A DNA stretch of 64,000 bases, taken from contig NZ_JACHGO010000001.1 in NCBI RefSeq assembly GCF_014202345.1, positions 1 to 64,000 on the forward strand, read 5' to 3'. The notes below the pieces were generated by a model that worked only from the letters and a program-made list of their open reading frames with translations, was not told where the DNA came from and ran no database searches. The translations under genes were made by a program, and so were the position numbers. Of this stretch, positions 63,209-64,000 are shown piece by piece (position 1 is the stretch's first letter; the number at the start of each line of letters is the position of its first letter). The stretch comes from Desulfovibrio intestinalis. GTDB taxonomy: Bacteria; Desulfobacterota; Desulfovibrionia; Desulfovibrionales; Desulfovibrionaceae.

Positions 63209-63544
63209 AGCATGTTAATTTTTTAAACTTACTCTGCTCAAGATTACATTCGGGGCTGTCAGGTATGGAAATATCTGGCGGCTCCGTTGCAAATCTCTTC
63301 GCCGGGTTCCTTGCGACAACAGCAAGGCCAAGTGCGAGGGGGCATTGCAGATAAAGATTTTAGGATCGCATGGCGCGGCAAGGTGGTTTTTGCGGTGCAG
63401 AATCGCCCAGATCCATAAAATGCCTTCCGGGCGCTGTCTGAAAAGATCAACGCAGAAAAACTTTGTCGCACAAGCGGTTTTTGTCATGTGGTGTATTATA
63501 GCGAACAGCCTGAAATGACGCTCTTAATCCACGGTTTGTAAGCC
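63209..63544. other. Intergenic region before murJ
   Basis: About 335 nt with no coding support. It begins with a TAGAGCATGTTAATTTTTT stretch, resembling the start of the dispersed repeat, and has a GAGCA...TGCTC pair nearby. No further element was recognised. Confidence 0.45.
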
Positions 63545-64000
63545 ATGCCCATGCAAGGTCAGCAGAAAAAAACATCAAGCTCCGGTTTGGCCCGTACAGC
63601 GGCGCTTCTGGGAGGCTTTGCCCTTTTTTCCCGTCTGCTGGGTCTTGCGCGTGATATGAGCATGGCGTGGCTTTTGGGCGGCGGGGCAGCGGCTGACGCT
63701 CTGGTGGCGGCCATGCGCCTGCCGCATGTGCTGCGGCGGCTGCTTGGCGAAGGCTCCCTGTCAATGACGCTCACGGCCAGCCTTGTGCATCTGCGGCAAG
63801 GCTATGGGCTTCATGCCGGAAGGCACACTGACGCGGGCAGCGCTTCGGCCAGAGAACCCTGGGGATTCGGCTTACGCCTGTTGGGCCGCGCCTTGTCCCT
63901 CAGATTGGGCATGGTGCTTTTGCTGTTGACCCTGCTGGGGCTGGCTGCTGCCTCCTGGCTGGCCCGGTTCCTGGCCCCTGGCTTCAGCGGGCCGGAATTG
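63545..64000 (+). CDS. murJ: Lipid II flippase MurJ, 5' part
   Basis: The first 152 codons of a MurJ/MviN membrane protein, cut by the window end. GGFALFSRLLGLARDMSMAW leads to ADALVAAMRLPHVLRRLLGEGSLS, the typical first two helices and loop of MurJ, which moves lipid II across the inner membrane for peptidoglycan synthesis. ATG 63545 or the in-frame ATG 63551 may be used. Its remaining length cannot be seen. Confidence 0.93.
   Translation, partial: MPMQGQQKKTSSSGLARTAALLGGFALFSRLLGLARDMSMAWLLGGGAAADALVAAMRLPHVLRRLLGEGSLSMTLTASLVHLRQGYGLHAGRHTDAGSASAREPWGFGLRLLGRALSLRLGMVLLLLTLLGLAAASWLARFLAPGFSGPEL

Overview
The window looks like a chromosomal stretch of a strictly anaerobic, mesophilic Desulfovibrionaceae-like bacterium (Desulfobacterota). 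This is inferred from rubrerythrin, an iron-only nitrogenase regulated by NifI1/NifI2, a menaquinone-type UbiA prenyltransferase next to darP, many sigma54-like promoters and moderately GC-rich coding DNA. No species can be named from the sequence alone. No rRNA, transposase or CRISPR array is visible; there is one tRNA (Thr, GGT).

Layout. 0.2-9.9 kb: small secreted or lipoprotein genes, a TSUP exporter with a DUF486 protein, thiC under a TPP riboswitch with its own terminator, a KtrB/KtrA-type potassium uptake pair and a YgjP-like metallopeptidase with a large insertion. 10-22 kb: rubrerythrin, then a type I secretion set (TolC, ABC exporter, HlyD-type adaptor) followed by a Cache/PAS protein with a degenerate HD-GYP domain and a glycosyltransferase. 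The exported substrate is not here. 22-30 kb: a periplasmic-sensor GGDEF/EAL protein, an AT-rich tract with an XRE regulator and a perfect operator-like palindrome, a class V aminotransferase, an amino acid permease and an EamA transporter. 30-40 kb: a complete Fe-only nitrogenase locus. On the minus strand it runs anfH-nifI1-nifI2-anfD-anfG-anfK, then a gamma-glutamylcyclotransferase-like gene, a PPOX-fold gene and an AnfA-type activator. anfO and a glutamine amidotransferase are divergent, and the shared intergenic region carries a GTAC-N6-GTAC site and sigma54-like promoters. 40-42.5 kb: a solitary HsdR-N-like nuclease gene and a DUF2846-type lipoprotein, bracketed by two strong hairpins.

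42.6-59.1 kb is the most unusual part: eleven minus-strand genes that look like one uptake system. In transcription order they are exbB, exbD, an M16 zinc protease, an ABC ATPase, an ABC-2-like permease, a DUF4857-like membrane protein, a TonB-dependent receptor, and a YejA/YejB/YejE-like peptide importer whose ATPase (YejF-like, two nucleotide-binding domains) is fused in frame to a complete TonB protein. I infer an import-and-digest system for a protein or large peptide, analogous to the Fus ferredoxin-uptake system of Pectobacterium but with a Yej peptide importer added. The ExbD gene has a frameshift at codon 6 and carries Asn in place of the essential membrane Asp. It is therefore either decaying or working in an unusual way beside an ATPase-tethered TonB.

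59.6-64 kb: tRNA-Thr, darP, a UbiA-type prenyltransferase, a MogA-like protein with an extra N-terminal domain, queF and the start of murJ. A structured ~120-nt repeat with compensatory stem changes lies immediately 3' of two genes at opposite ends of the window, and related TAGAGC/TAAAGC motifs overlap the stop codons of two more.
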